In this document: positions 1-9,856 of the stretch, piece after piece
How the letters are laid out: each line of letters opens with the position of its first letter
Numbering within the stretch: the stretch's first letter is position 1
Assembly: GCF_037055355.1 (NCBI RefSeq)
Contig: NZ_CP146350.1
Span: 5,231,001-5,295,000, forward strand
Length of the DNA stretch: 64,000 nt
Reading direction: 5' to 3'
Source of the DNA: Streptomyces sp. DG1A-41
GTDB taxonomy: Bacteria; Actinomycetota; Actinomycetes; Streptomycetales; Streptomycetaceae
Position numbers and translations under genes: made by a program
Notes under the pieces: model-generated
The model's input: the letters and a program-made list of their open reading frames with translations, nothing else
The model's database searches: none
What the model was told of the DNA's origin: nothing

Positions 1-122
1 TCGGTCGGGTAGGCGGTCGAGGTGAAGAGTCGCCGGTCCAGGCGGATACGACCGGTCTCGTGGTCCACCTCGTACTTGTTGCGCGAACCCTTCGGAATCT
101 CGATCGTGACGTCGAACTCCAC
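1..122 (-). CDS. ppa: Inorganic pyrophosphatase, N-terminal fragment (cut by window edge)
   Basis: Soluble family I pyrophosphatase, which hydrolyses PPi to phosphate and so drives biosynthetic reactions forward in the cytoplasm. Only the first 40 or so residues lie in the window; they begin [20 protein letters not shown], the well-known N-terminus of actinobacterial Ppa with the conserved Lys-Tyr-Glu stretch. I place the start at the GTG at 122 because a GGAGGAG ribosome site ends 6 nt upstream; an in-frame ATG at 137 overlaps that ribosome site and is less likely. The gene is divergent from dacB with about 80 bp between them. The rest of the gene lies beyond the left edge. Confidence 0.93.
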   Translation of the reverse strand, partial: MEFDVTIEIPKGSRNKYEVDHETGRIRLDRRLFTSTAYPT

Positions 123-201
123 CGGTGGCTCCTCCATGATCAACACATAGTTCTGGTGGTTAAGTGTCCCTCACGCCGGTGTGTGATCGCGAAAGGGGCT
201 G

Positions 202-1781
202 GTGGTCGTGCCGGAGCTGCGTCCTTGGCGGGCCGCGAGGCCGCATGTGGTGCGGATCGCGGGTGCCGTACGACGGCGGCTGGCCAGGGCCGCCGCGGCC
301 GCGAAACCACGGGTCGCGCGGCTCGCCCGAGCCGGAAAACCGCAGGTCGCGCGGGTCACGCGGCCGAAGACCTGGCAGTACACCGCGGGCGCCACCACCG
401 CCGGTCTCGCACTGGCCGCCGGTGTGGTGACCGCCGCCGGCCCTGGGACTCCTCGGGTCAGCGTACGGCCGAGCGGGACCGGGCCGCGGCCCTGGGCCGC
501 GCGGGTGGCACAGATCACGGCCGCGTCCCCGGCGCGCCCGCGCAGCCCCGGCCCGCCCCCAGCGCGGGACCCGTGCTGACCGGCCTCGGCGGCGTCAGCA
601 CCGTGAAGTCCGCCCCGGACGGCAAGGCCCTCGACAAGACCCTCGCGCCCCTTCTGAAGGACCCGGAACTCGGCCCCCGGCCGGCGGCGGCGGTCGTGGA
701 CGTCACGACCGGCAGGCGCCTGTACGGCACGGGCTCGGACACCGCGCTCACCCCGGCCTCGACGACGAAGATCGCCACGGCCGTCGCCGCGCTGTCCGCG
801 CTGGGCGCCGACCACCGCCTCACCACCCGCGCCGCGCTGGAACCCGACACGAAGGAAGTCGTCCTGGTCGGCGGCGGCGACCCCACCCTCACGGCCCGCG
901 AGGCCTCCGACGGCTGGGCCAGCCTGCGCGCCCTGGCCGACCGGACGGCCGCGGCCCTGGTCCAGCGCGGCGTCCGCGACGTGACGCTCTCCTACGACAC
1001 CACCCTCTACGCGGGAACCCAGAAGCACCCGATCGGGGTCAATCCCAACCTCGCCCTCGTCAGCCCTCTGATGGCCGACGAGGGCCGCACGGACGACTCG
1101 ACCAGCGGCCCGGCCACCCGCGTGACCGACCCGGCCGCGGACGCGGCCCGCCGCTTCGGGGACCTCCTGAAGGCCCGCGGCATCAAGGCCACCGTCCCCG
1201 GCCCGTCGAAGGCCACGACCCGCGCGCAGATCCTGGCCACGGTCTCCTCGCCCCCGCTCTCGGCCCTCGTCGAACGGATGCTGACCCACAGCGACAACGA
1301 CATCGCCGAGGCCCTCGCCCGCCAGACGGCGATCGCCACGGGCCACCGGGCCGACTTCGCCGGCGCCGACCGGGCGATCAACGCCCGGCTCCGCAAGCTC
1401 GGCCTGCCCCTCAAGGGTGCCGCCTTCAAGGACGGCAGCGGCCTGAACCGCGCCGACAGACTGACGGCCGACCTGCTCACCGCCCTCCTGGCCAAGGCGG
1501 CCGACCCCGCGCACCCCGAACTCCGCCCGGCCCTCACCGGCCTTCCCGTCGCCGGCTTCACCGGTACCCTGACCACCCGCTACACGGACGGAGCAGCCGG
1601 CGTCGTCCGCGCCAAGACAGGCACCCTGACCGGCGTCAACACCCTCGCAGGCACGGTCGTCGACCAGGACGGCCGCCTGCTGGCCTTCGCCTTCATGGCC
1701 AACGACACCAGAAACCCGGCGGCGGCCCAGAAGGCCCTGGACAAGGCGGCAACGACGCTGGCGGCATGCGGCTGCCGGTAA
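202..1781 (+). CDS. dacB: D-alanyl-D-alanine carboxypeptidase/endopeptidase (PBP4 family), frameshifted as read
   Basis: Low-molecular-weight penicillin-binding protein that trims or cleaves peptidoglycan cross-links outside the membrane. The catalytic region shows the three serine-acyltransferase motifs: S-T-T-K (nt 759-770), S-D-N (nt 1290-1298) and K-T-G (nt 1614-1622). The N-terminal part, with an Arg/Ala-rich cytoplasmic stretch and one membrane segment, lies in a different frame (GTG at 202, GAAAGGGG ribosome site) and continues into the catalytic frame only if one C is restored in the CCC run at 441-443. As read, the first frame stops at 579. Five genes in this window show the same type of lesion, so I think it is a sequencing error and the protein is intact (about 525 residues). 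A 23-bp tandem array begins 11 bp after the stop codon. Confidence 0.85.
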
Positions 1782-1791
1782 CCACCTACCC

Positions 1792-1975
1792 GGCCGTGGG
1801 CGGCCGGTCTGCCTGGCCGTGGGCAGCCGACCTGCCTGGCCGTGGGCAGCCGACCTGCCTGGCCGTGGGCAGCCGACCTGCCTGGCCGTGGGCAGCCGAC
1901 CTGCCTGGCCGTGGGCGGCCGGTCTGCCCGGCCCTGGCCAGCCGACTTGACTGGCCGTGGGCAGTCGTTCCGCTG
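1792..1975. repeat. Tandem array, eight copies of a 23-bp unit
   Basis: Unit starts GGCCGTGGGCAGCCGACCTG and recurs at 1792, 1815, 1838, 1861, 1884, 1907, 1930 and 1953; the central four are identical, the outer ones degenerate. Each unit contains a small hairpin (GGCAG, 5-nt loop, CTGCC), so a transcript would carry a row of stem-loops. The array fills half of the 361-bp gap between dacB and the metalloprotease gene. I see no gene or clear terminator in the rest of that gap. Confidence 0.9.
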
Positions 1976-2142
1976 GGGCGGAACGGGTGGGCACGGCCTG
2001 CAACGCCGAGCACCGGCCAAGACACCCCAGCCCCTGCCGACCACACACCCCAGCCACAACGCCGAGGACCCGACAAACGAACCCGGCGTCCCCAACCCTC
2101 GCCGCCCTGCCCCAGCGGCCAGCGCTCACGTACGGTTGACGC

Positions 2143-3282
2143 ATGACGAGCATCGGTGGTGCTTCAACCGGCATGGTCGACTGGAATCTCGCGGTCGCGA
2201 CCGCGACCCGGCTCGTACGGCCGGGCCCCGACGTCAGCGCCGACGAGGCCCGGGCCGTCGTCGCGGAGCTGCGCCGGCATGCCAAGTCCTCGGAGGGACA
2301 CGTCCGGGGCTTCACTCGTCTGGGCACGGAGGAGGGCCACGACACCCCCGTCCTGGTCGTCGACCGCCCGGGCTGGATCCGGGCGAACGTCGCCGGCTTC
2401 CGGGAACTCCTCAAGCCCCTGCTCGACAAGATGCAGGACCGGCGCGGCGACACCCCCGGCGGCACGGTCATGAGCGCCGTCGGCGGCAAGGTCACCGGCG
2501 TGGAGCTGGGCATGCTCCTGTCCTTCCTGGCCTCCCGCGTCCTCGGCCAGTACGAGACCTTCGCCCCGGCCACGCGCCAGTTCCCGGCCGGGGGCCCTGA
2601 CGCACCGAACGGCGGCGGCCGGCTCCTGCTCGTCGCCCCGAACATCGTGCACGTGGAGCGCGAACTCGACGTCGACCCGCACGACTTCAGGCTCTGGGTG
2701 TGCCTGCACGAGGAGACGCACCGCACGCAGTTCACGGCCGTGCCCTGGCTGCGCGACCACCTCGAGGGCGAAATCCAGTCGTTCCTGGGTGAGACCGACG
2801 TCGACCCCATGACCGTCCTGGAACGCGTACGCGAAGCCGCCCAGAGCCTCGCCGGAGGCCGCCCCGAGGCCGAGGAGGACGACGGCGGGCGCTCCTTCGT
2901 CGAGATCGTGCAGACCCCTGCCCAGCGCGAGATCCTCGCCCGCCTCACGGCCGTGATGTCCCTGCTGGAGGGCCACGCCGACTTCGTGATGGACGGCGTC
3001 GGACCGGACGTCGTACCGAGCGTCGGGGAGATCCGCGAGAAGTTCCAGCAGCGCCGCGCCAAGGGCGCCTCCCGCCTGGACCTGGCCCTGCGCAAGCTGC
3101 TCGGCCTGGACGCCAAGCTCCGGCAGTACCGGGACGGCGAGCGCTTCGTACGGGCCGTCGTCGACGAGGTCGGCATGGACGGCTTCAACCGCGTGTGGAC
3201 GTCGCCCAACACCCTCCCCACCAAGACGGAGATCGCCAAACCGGCGGACTGGATCGCGCGGGTGCATCGGAGGGCCGAGTAG
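2143..3282 (+). CDS. Zinc-dependent metalloprotease-like protein (DUF2342 / F420-biosynthesis-associated family)
   Basis: A 379-residue soluble protein carrying a gluzincin-type H-E-E-T-H motif at residues 189-193, inside a segment (LWVCLHEETHRTQF) typical of the actinobacterial DUF2342 family, which is annotated as a putative hydrolase associated with coenzyme F420 genes. No signal peptide or membrane segment is seen. The substrate is unknown; the zinc site is inferred from the motif. The start at ATG 2143 has no obvious ribosome site; ATG 2173 (MVDWNLA) is an alternative. Its place between dacB and tilS is, as I recall, conserved in Streptomyces, but gives no direct functional clue. Confidence 0.82.
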   Translation: MTSIGGASTGMVDWNLAVATATRLVRPGPDVSADEARAVVAELRRHAKSSEGHVRGFTRLGTEEGHDTPVLVVDRPGWIRANVAGFRELLKPLLDKMQDRRGDTPGGTVMSAVGGKVTGVELGMLLSFLASRVLGQYETFAPATRQFPAGGPDAPNGGGRLLLVAPNIVHVERELDVDPHDFRLWVCLHEETHRTQFTAVPWLRDHLEGEIQSFLGETDVDPMTVLERVREAAQSLAGGRPEAEEDDGGRSFVEIVQTPAQREILARLTAVMSLLEGHADFVMDGVGPDVVPSVGEIREKFQQRRAKGASRLDLALRKLLGLDAKLRQYRDGERFVRAVVDEVGMDGFNRVWTSPNTLPTKTEIAKPADWIARVHRRAE

Positions 3283-3477
3283 TGAACATCGCGGGAAGGT
3301 CGTGAAGGGAAACGGGCCGACGGCAGGCGAACGCCCCTCCAATCACCCGTCCGAGGGACCGTGAGCGAGGGGTGGGCGTGCAATGCTCGGGGAACGGCCC
3401 GGTTCTGTCACCATCTACACACTCTGCGTGACCGGTATCGGGTTCACCCCCCGAAAACTTCATGAAGGGAACCGGAC

Positions 3478-4511
3478 ATGGGTCCCCATCCTGCGGTCGC
3501 GGCGATACGCCTGGCGGTCCGCCGCGTCCTCCACGACCTCCTCACCGAACATGGCATCACCGCCGCACCCCCGCACGCCCCCTCGCACGAGCTGCCGCCC
3601 CCGCCGCTCGTGCTCGTGGCATGCTCCGGCGGCGCCGACTCCATGGCCCTCGCCTCCGCCATCGCCTTCGAGGCCCCCAAGCTCGGCATCAGAGCCGGTG
3701 GCGTGACCGTCGACCACGGCCTCCAGCCCGGCTCCGACGTGCGGGCCGCGGAAGTCGTCCTGCGCCTGCGCGACCTCGGCCTCGACCCCGTCGACTCCGT
3801 CGCCGTGACCGTCGGCCGCGCGGGCGGGCCCGAAGCCGCCGCCCGCGACGCCCGCTACGCCGCACTCGACACCGCCGCCGAACGCCACGACGCCACCGCG
3901 GTCCTGCTCGGCCACACGCGGGACGACCAGGCCGAAACCGTCCTGCTGGGCCTCGCGCGCGGCTCCGGCATCCGCTCCCTGTCCGGAATGGCCGCGGTCT
4001 CGGGGCCGGCGGCCGTTACCGGCGCCCCTTCCTGGAACTCGACCGGCAGACCGCCCGCAAGGCCTGCATGGTCCAGTCCCTGCCCGTCTGGGACGACCCC
4101 CACAACGCCGACCCGGCCTACACCCGCTCCCGACTGCGCCACGAAGGCCTGCCAGCCCTGGAGAAGGCCCTCGGCAAGGGCGTCGTCGAGGCCCTCGCCC
4201 GTACGGCCCAGCTCTCCCGCGACGACGCCGACGCTCTCGACGACTGGGCCGCCCAGGCCGAGGCCACCGTCCGCGACGCCGCCGGGCTCCTGGAGTGCGC
4301 GAAGCTCTACGCCCTGCCGCCCGCCGTGCGCCGCCGCGTCCTGCGCCGGGCCGCCATCGCAGCCGGTGCCCCGGCCGGTTCGCTGTTCGCCCGGCACATC
4401 GAGGAAGTCGACCGGCTGATCACCTGCTGGCGCGGTCAGGGTGCCATCAACCTCCCCGGCAAGGTCGAGGCCCGGCGGCAGGGTGGCAGACTGGTGATTC
4501 GGCAAGGCTGA
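3478..4511 (+). CDS. tilS: tRNA(Ile)-lysidine synthase TilS, frameshifted as read
   Basis: ATP-dependent enzyme that converts the wobble cytidine of tRNA-Ile (CAU anticodon) to lysidine so that it reads AUA. The PP-loop motif S-G-G-A-D-S is at residues 50-55, followed by the [10 protein letters not shown] stretch of the N-type ATP pyrophosphatases. The N-terminal half (ATG 3478, GAAGGGA ribosome site) and the C-terminal half (from [20 protein letters not shown] onward) lie in different frames. They join correctly if one G is restored in the GG pair at 4008-4009 (giving P-G-G-R-Y-R-R-P). The first frame as read runs on to 4419 without homology. The gene is essential in most bacteria, so a real knockout is unlikely. 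It lies 60 bp upstream of hpt, a pairing widespread in bacteria. Confidence 0.88.
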
Positions 4512-4570
4512 ATCACGACCCCTCCGGGCAGTCGGTGGAGGGGCCGCTCAGTCAGGGACGACCGAAAGTG

Positions 4571-5131
4571 ATGCGGGTGGACGCGAAAGACATGGGTGCC
4601 GACCTTCAGCAGGTACTCATCACCAAGGAAGAGATCGACGCCAAGCTGGCCGAGCTGGCCGCGAAGATCGACGCGGAGTACGCGGGCAAGGACCTGCTGA
4701 TCGTCGGCGTCCTCAAGGGCGCGGTGATGGTCATGGCCGATCTCGCCCGGGCGCTGTCCACCCCGCTCACCATGGACTGGATGGCCGTATCCTCGTACGG
4801 GGCGGGCACCCAGTCCTCCGGTGTGGTGCGGATCCTCAAGGACCTCGACACCGACATCAAGGGCAAGCACGTCCTCATCGTGGAGGACATCATCGACTCC
4901 GGCCTGACCCTGTCCTGGCTGATCTCCAACCTCGGCTCGCGCGAGCCCGCCTCCCTCAAGGTGTGCACGCTGCTGCGCAAGCCCGAGGCCGCGAAGGTCG
5001 CCATCGACGTGGAATGGGTCGGGTTCGACATCCCCAACGAGTTCGTCGTCGGCTACGGCCTCGACTACGCCGAGAAGTACCGCAACCTCCCGTTCGTCGG
5101 TACGCTCGCGCCCCACGTGTACGGCGGCTGA
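4571..5131 (+). CDS. hpt: Hypoxanthine phosphoribosyltransferase
   Basis: Purine salvage enzyme that makes IMP (and GMP) from hypoxanthine (guanine) and PRPP in the cytoplasm; 186 residues, normal length. The PRPP-binding loop [13 protein letters not shown] and the flexible-loop region around SSYG are both present. ATG 4571 is chosen; a second in-frame ATG (MGADLQQ) lies 21 nt further in. It follows tilS and precedes ftsH, the classical tilS-hpt-ftsH order. About 150-190 bp without a gene separate it from ftsH and probably hold the ftsH promoter. Confidence 0.96.
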   Translation: MRVDAKDMGADLQQVLITKEEIDAKLAELAAKIDAEYAGKDLLIVGVLKGAVMVMADLARALSTPLTMDWMAVSSYGAGTQSSGVVRILKDLDTDIKGKHVLIVEDIIDSGLTLSWLISNLGSREPASLKVCTLLRKPEAAKVAIDVEWVGFDIPNEFVVGYGLDYAEKYRNLPFVGTLAPHVYGG

Positions 5132-5317
5132 GACTCCGGCCGGGGTGCCGTGACGGTGATCGGGAACCCCAGCGCGCTTCCCGCCGTTGGAGCATGCGTA
5201 GACGGATCGCCAGCCGTCCCGCGCGGCTTCAGGTGACAATGCTGGGGTACCGTCCGAAGAACAGGCTTTATCAAACTCACTATGGCAGGAGGGACGGGGC
5301 GGCACCGCTCCGTATGG

Positions 5318-7360
5318 ATGGACGTGAAGCGATACTTCCGTGGGCCGGTCATGTGGATCGTGCTGGCCGTCCTTGCCGTGGTCGTGTTGATGCAGGTCGT
5401 CGGCTCGTCCGGCGGCTACAAGACGGTGGACACCGGCCAGGTCGTCCAGGCGATCAACCAGAACAAGGTGGAGTCGGCCAAGCTCACCACCGGCGATGAC
5501 GAGACCATCAAGGTCACGCTCAAGAAGGGCGTAAAGGTCGAGGGCAGCTCGAAGATCCAGGCGAGCTACATCGGCAACCAGGGCGAGGAGATCGCCAGCA
5601 CGCTGCAGAACAAGTTCCAGAGCGAGCAGATCCCGGACGGCTACACGGTCTCGCCGTCCAAGCAGAACCCGTTCATCGGGATGCTGATCTCTTTCCTGCT
5701 TCCCTTGATTCTCATCGTGGTCCTCTTCCTGTTCCTGATGAATCAGATGCAGGGCGGCGGCTCCCGCGTCATGAACTTCGGGAAGTCCAAGGCCAAGCTC
5801 ATCACCAAGGACACCCCGAAGACGACGTTCTCGGACGTCGCCGGGTCGGACGAGGCCGTCGAGGAGCTCCACGAGATCAAGGAGTTCCTCCAGGAGCCGG
5901 CCAAGTTCCAGGCCGTCGGCGCCAAGATCCCCAAGGGCGTTCTGCTCTACGGGCCTCCCGGTACCGGCAAGACCCTGCTCGCGCGTGCCGTCGCGGGCGA
6001 GGCCGGGGTGCCGTTCTACTCGATCTCCGGTTCCGACTTCGTCGAGATGTTCGTCGGTGTCGGCGCCTCTCGGGTGCGTGACCTGTTCGAGCAGGCCAAG
6101 GCGAACGCCCCGGCGATCGTCTTCGTCGACGAGATCGACGCGGTCGGCCGTCATCGCGGCGCCGGCCTCGGCGGTGGTCACGACGAGCGCGAGCAGACGC
6201 TGAACCAGCTGCTCGTCGAGATGGACGGCTTCGACGTCAAGGGCGGCGTGATCCTCATCGCCGCGACGAACCGGCCCGACATCCTCGACCCGGCGCTGCT
6301 GCGCCCCGGCCGCTTCGACCGGCAGATCGCCGTCGACCGCCCGGACATGCAGGGCCGTCTGGAGATCCTCAAGGTTCACCAGAAGGGCAAGCCGGTCGCC
6401 CCGGATGTCGACCTGTCGGCCGTCGCCCGCCGTACGCCCGGTATGACGGGTGCCGATCTGGCCAACGTGCTGAACGAGGCCGCCCTGCTGACGGCCCGCA
6501 GCGACCGGAAGCTGATCGACAACCACATGCTGGACGAGGCGATCGACCGTGTGGTCGCGGGCCCGCAGAAGCGGACCCGGATCATGTCGGACAAGGAGAA
6601 GAAGATCACCGCGTACCACGAGGGCGGCCACGCCCTGGTCGCGGCGGCCTCGCCGAACTCCGATCCCGTCCACAAGATCACGATCCTGTCGAGAGGCCGC
6701 GCCCTCGGCTACACGATGGTGCTGCCGGACGAGGACAAGTACTCGACCACGCGCAACGAGATGCTGGACCAGCTGGCCTACATGCTGGGCGGCCGCGCGG
6801 CCGAGGAGCTCGTCTTCCACGACCCGACGACGGGTGCCGCCAACGACATCGAGAAGGCCACGGGCCTGGCCCGGGCGATGGTCACGCAGTACGGCATGAC
6901 CGAGCGTCTCGGCGCGATCAAGTTCGGCGGTGACAACACCGAGCCGTTCCTCGGACGTGAGATGTCTCACCAGCGCGACTACTCGGAAGAGGTCGCGGCG
7001 CTGGTCGACGAAGAGGTCAAGAAGCTCATCGAGACCGCGCACAACGAGGCGTGGGAGATCCTGGTCGAGAATCGCGACGTGCTGGACAACCTGGTCCTGG
7101 CGCTCCTGGAGAAGGAGACGCTGGGCAAGGAGGAGATCGCCGAGATCTTCGCCCCGATCGTCAAGCGCCCGCCGCGGCCTGCCTGGACGGGGTCCTCCCG
7201 CCGTACGCCGTCCACCCGTCCGCCGGTCCTCTCCCCCAAGGAGCTGGCCCTGACGAACGGGGCGAACGGCGCGACGCCGGCCATCACCACCGCGAAGAGC
7301 ACCGCGGCGGACCCCGCCCCGGCGCCCGAGCGAACCCCGGAGGAACGCCCCGAGAGCTGA
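5318..7360 (+). CDS. ftsH: ATP-dependent zinc metalloprotease FtsH
   Basis: Membrane-anchored AAA+ protease that degrades misfolded membrane proteins and regulatory substrates. There are two membrane segments near the N-terminus ([16 protein letters not shown] and the stretch before NQMQGGG), then an AAA+ module with Walker A GPPGTGKT at about residues 212-219, Walker B VFVDEID, and the second region of homology. The peptidase motif H-E-G-G-H is at about residues 434-438. I use ATG 5318 ([10 protein letters not shown]) because that is where the family sequence begins; an in-frame ATG at 5282 would add 12 residues, and neither start has a good ribosome site at normal spacing. The C-terminal 50 residues are low-complexity. 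A strong hairpin follows the gene. Confidence 0.96.
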   Translation: MDVKRYFRGPVMWIVLAVLAVVVLMQVVGSSGGYKTVDTGQVVQAINQNKVESAKLTTGDDETIKVTLKKGVKVEGSSKIQASYIGNQGEEIASTLQNKFQSEQIPDGYTVSPSKQNPFIGMLISFLLPLILIVVLFLFLMNQMQGGGSRVMNFGKSKAKLITKDTPKTTFSDVAGSDEAVEELHEIKEFLQEPAKFQAVGAKIPKGVLLYGPPGTGKTLLARAVAGEAGVPFYSISGSDFVEMFVGVGASRVRDLFEQAKANAPAIVFVDEIDAVGRHRGAGLGGGHDEREQTLNQLLVEMDGFDVKGGVILIAATNRPDILDPALLRPGRFDRQIAVDRPDMQGRLEILKVHQKGKPVAPDVDLSAVARRTPGMTGADLANVLNEAALLTARSDRKLIDNHMLDEAIDRVVAGPQKRTRIMSDKEKKITAYHEGGHALVAAASPNSDPVHKITILSRGRALGYTMVLPDEDKYSTTRNEMLDQLAYMLGGRAAEELVFHDPTTGAANDIEKATGLARAMVTQYGMTERLGAIKFGGDNTEPFLGREMSHQRDYSEEVAALVDEEVKKLIETAHNEAWEILVENRDVLDNLVLALLEKETLGKEEIAEIFAPIVKRPPRPAWTGSSRRTPSTRPPVLSPKELALTNGANGATPAITTAKSTAADPAPAPERTPEERPES

Positions 7361-7400
7361 CCACCGCTCTCCCGGCGGCCCCGCCGGGTCCGGAATGGAT

Positions 7401-7440
7401 GCCGCGCCCCCCAGGTTTTAGCCTTGGGGGCGCGGCTTTT
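7401..7440 (+). terminator. Rho-independent terminator between ftsH and folE
   Basis: An 11-bp perfect G/C stem (GCCGCGCCCCC pairing with GGGGGCGCGGC), about a 14-nt loop, then TTTT. It lies 40 bp after the ftsH stop and 50 bp before folE, so it either ends ftsH transcription or attenuates read-through into the folate genes. Confidence 0.8.
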
Positions 7441-7488
7441 CGCCATCTGCGCAGGCCGCCCCGTGATGACACAGGAACGAGGCACCAG

Positions 7489-8094
7489 ATGACCGACCCC
7501 GTGACGCTGGACGGCGAGGGCCAGATCGGCGAGTTCGACGAGAAGCGGGCCGAGAACGCCGTACGCGAACTGCTGATCGCGGTCGGCGAGGACCCTGACC
7601 GGGAGGGGCTTCGGGAGACTCCGGCGCGGGTGGCGCGAGCGTACAAGGAGATATTCGCGGGGCTGTGGCAGAAGCCCGAGGACGTGCTGACCACGACGTT
7701 CGACATAGGTCATGACGAGATGGTCCTCGTGAAGGACATTGAGGTGTACTCGACATGTGAGCACCATCTGGTGCCGTTCCGGGGCGTCGCCCACGTCGGG
7801 TACATCCCCGCGACCAACGGAAAGATCACCGGACTGTCCAAGCTGGCCCGGCTCGTGGACGTCTACGCCCGGCGTCCGCAGGTGCAGGAACGACTCACCA
7901 CGCAGATCGCTGACTCGCTGATGGAGATTCTGGAGCCGCGCGGGGTCATCGTGGTCGTGGAGTGCGAGCACATGTGCATGTCGATGCGGGGGATCCGCAA
8001 GCCCGGCGCGAAGACGCTGACGTCGGCCGTGCGGGGCCAGCTGCGGGACGCGGCGACACGGAACGAGGCGATGAGCCTCATCATGGCGCGCTGA
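7489..8094 (+). CDS. folE: GTP cyclohydrolase I
   Basis: First enzyme of tetrahydrofolate synthesis; it converts GTP to 7,8-dihydroneopterin triphosphate in the cytoplasm. 201 residues, the usual length for the homodecameric enzyme. The zinc ligands are in C-E-H-H-L-V-P-F and in the later C-E-H-M-C segment, and the GTP-binding stretch around [14 protein letters not shown] residues is intact. ATG 7489 has a GGAACGAGG ribosome site. The other folate genes (folK, folB, folP) lie just downstream on the opposite strand, separated by the convergent DUF3180 gene. Confidence 0.96.
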   Translation: MTDPVTLDGEGQIGEFDEKRAENAVRELLIAVGEDPDREGLRETPARVARAYKEIFAGLWQKPEDVLTTTFDIGHDEMVLVKDIEVYSTCEHHLVPFRGVAHVGYIPATNGKITGLSKLARLVDVYARRPQVQERLTTQIADSLMEILEPRGVIVVVECEHMCMSMRGIRKPGAKTLTSAVRGQLRDAATRNEAMSLIMAR

Positions 8095-8103
8095 CGCCGG
8101 GCG

Positions 8104-8592
8104 TCACACGGTCGGCGCCGCCCCCGTGCCGTCGTGCTCGTCGTCCTCCGGGAGCTTGCAGACGCGCTCCAGGAAGATGGCGGCCGCGATGACGCCGATG
8201 CCCGCGAGGACCGAGAAGCCGGCGGAGATGGCCTGGTCGCGGCGGGCGGGGTTGTCGAGGGACTCCAGCAGGAAGACGCCGGTGCCGCCGTACATCCCGG
8301 AGACGAGGGCGGCGACCAGGGCGCTGGCCTGGCCGAAGACGACCGCGCGGGCCGCCATCATGGGATCGACGCCCTTGGCGTCGGGCTGCCGGTCGCGCTG
8401 GGCTTTCAGACGGGCGCGGAGCGAGAGCGCCGTGGCCAGCAGGACCACGGCGATCAGGGTCAGCACGATGGGGGCGGCCAGGGGCACGCTCGGCAGTGTC
8501 CCGACCGAGTTCCACAGGCGGGCGCCCGCCCAGGACAGCACCCCTGCCACGACGAAGACGCCGGCCAGCACCCTGATGCGCAGCTCTTTCAC
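8104..8592 (-). CDS. DUF3180 membrane protein of the folate cluster
   Basis: A 162-residue integral membrane protein with four predicted membrane segments: two near the N-terminus (around VLAGVFVVAGVLSWAGARLW and PLAAPIVLTLIAVVLL) and two in the second half. The fragment AARAVVFGQASALVAALVSG is typical of DUF3180. GTG 8592 is preceded by GAAGGGA. Its function is unknown. It is encoded directly after folK in the same direction (59 bp gap) and ends 9 bp from the convergent folE stop, so it probably shares the folB-folK transcript. A transport or membrane role linked to pterins would be speculation. Confidence 0.85.
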   Translation of the reverse strand: MKELRIRVLAGVFVVAGVLSWAGARLWNSVGTLPSVPLAAPIVLTLIAVVLLATALSLRARLKAQRDRQPDAKGVDPMMAARAVVFGQASALVAALVSGMYGGTGVFLLESLDNPARRDQAISAGFSVLAGIGVIAAAIFLERVCKLPEDDEHDGTGAAPTV

Positions 8593-8651
8593 AGTGTCCC
8601 TTCGGTTCCCCCGGCTCCGGCCCGGTTGCGCAGCCGTCTCGACCTTAACGG

Positions 8652-9263
8652 CTACTCGGGCAGCCGGAGTTCCAGGTCCGTGCGGGGCGCCACGCCTTCG
8701 CGGGTGACGGAGTCCAGCAGGCCGGCGACCGGGCCGCGGCCGGGCAGCTGCGCCTCGGGGTCCAGGTCGTGCCAGGGGGCCAGGACGAAGGCGCGCTCGT
8801 GGGCGCGGGGGTGGGGGAGGGTGAGCTGCGGGTCGTCGGAGACGACGTCGGCGTAGGAGACGATGTCGACGTCCAGGGTGCGGGGGCCCCAGCGCTCGTC
8901 CCGGATGCGGTGGAAGGCCTCCTCGACCGCGTGCGCGCGCTCCAGCAGCGAGGACGGCGGCAGGGTGGTCTTCAGGACGACGACCGCGTTGAAGTAGGCG
9001 GGCTGGCTGCCGGGCTCCACGCCCCAGGGCTCGGTCTCGTAGACCGGGGAGACGGCCTTGATGCGGACACCCGGGGTGTCCCCCAGGGCGTCGATGGCTC
9101 CCTGGAGGGTCTCCAGGCGGTTGCCGAGGTTGGAGCCGAGGGCGACCACGGCCCGTTTCGGATTGCTGAGCGTGGTGTCGGCGGCGTCGACCTTCTCGAC
9201 GACGGAGGCGGGTACCGGCTGTACGGTCGGGTCGCTGGGACCCTTGAGGAAGGGTGCAGTCAT
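8652..9263 (-). CDS. folK: 2-amino-4-hydroxy-6-hydroxymethyldihydropteridine diphosphokinase
   Basis: HPPK transfers pyrophosphate from ATP to 6-hydroxymethyl-dihydropterin, the step before dihydropteroate synthase. The core signatures are present: ALGSNLGNR at the start of the domain, the VSPVYETEPWG stretch, and the metal/ATP segment RWGPRTLDVDIV. A leader of about 37 residues before the conserved core is longer than in E. coli. The start ATG at 9263 overlaps the folB stop as ATGA, indicating translational coupling. 203 residues. Confidence 0.95.
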   Translation of the reverse strand: MTAPFLKGPSDPTVQPVPASVVEKVDAADTTLSNPKRAVVALGSNLGNRLETLQGAIDALGDTPGVRIKAVSPVYETEPWGVEPGSQPAYFNAVVVLKTTLPPSSLLERAHAVEEAFHRIRDERWGPRTLDVDIVSYADVVSDDPQLTLPHPRAHERAFVLAPWHDLDPEAQLPGRGPVAGLLDSVTREGVAPRTDLELRLPE

Positions 9264-9619
9264 ACTCGGCTCCGGGTGATGGTGACGGTCACGTCGTCGA
9301 AGGGGACCGTGATCGGGGCGTCCGGCTTGTGGACGCACACCTCGACCTGCCGGACCCCGTCGTGCTTCAGACATACCTGGGCGATGCGCTCGGCGAGCGT
9401 CTCGATGAGGTTGACGGGCTCGCCCTTGACGACGGCCACGACCTCCTCGGCCACGATGCCGTAGTGCACGGTCTTCGCCAGGTCGTCGTCGGCCGCGGCC
9501 GGCCGGGTGTCCAGGCCGAGGACGAGGTCCACGATGAAGGTCTGGCCCTCCTCGCGTTCCCTCGGGAACACCCCGTGATGCCCGCGGGCCTTCAGGCCGC
9601 GCAGCGCGACACGATCCAC
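9260..9619 (-). CDS. folB: Dihydroneopterin aldolase
   Basis: Cleaves 7,8-dihydroneopterin to 6-hydroxymethyl-dihydropterin and glycolaldehyde. 119 residues, normal for the family; the start MDRVALRGLKARGHHGVFPR and the G-E-P-V-N-L-I-E-T-L-A-E segment are diagnostic. GTG 9619 is preferred over GTG 9628 because AGGAG sits 8 nt upstream of 9619 and directly abuts 9628. The gene is coupled to folK by a 4-nt overlap. About 240 bp separate it from the NTF2-like gene upstream; no clear gene is seen there. Confidence 0.94.
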   Translation of the reverse strand: MDRVALRGLKARGHHGVFPREREEGQTFIVDLVLGLDTRPAAADDDLAKTVHYGIVAEEVVAVVKGEPVNLIETLAERIAQVCLKHDGVRQVEVCVHKPDAPITVPFDDVTVTITRSRV

Positions 9620-9856
9620 GCGAATCACTCCTGCAATCGTCGGTCACGGCCGGTCGGTGCCGTGTGCGGGCGGCACGCCGGCCTCAGTCGAATCTACCTG
9701 CGAGCCTGGACGGGGCCGGGCCGCGGGGGCGTGGGCCCGGGCCGGGACCGGCAGGATTCATCCGGCGTTTCCCCTGGGGAACCCGGCGGCTCACGGGTTG
9801 GTAGCCGCCCATACCCGCGGCTCCGTGATTCCAACCACTTCCTGGCACGTACCCAC

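Noticed and set aside
171..3383. Very long open frame on the reverse strand opposite dacB and the metalloprotease gene
   Set aside because: At this GC content antisense frames stay open by chance; the translation is Arg/Gly/Pro-rich without a recognisable domain, while the plus-strand genes have clear families.
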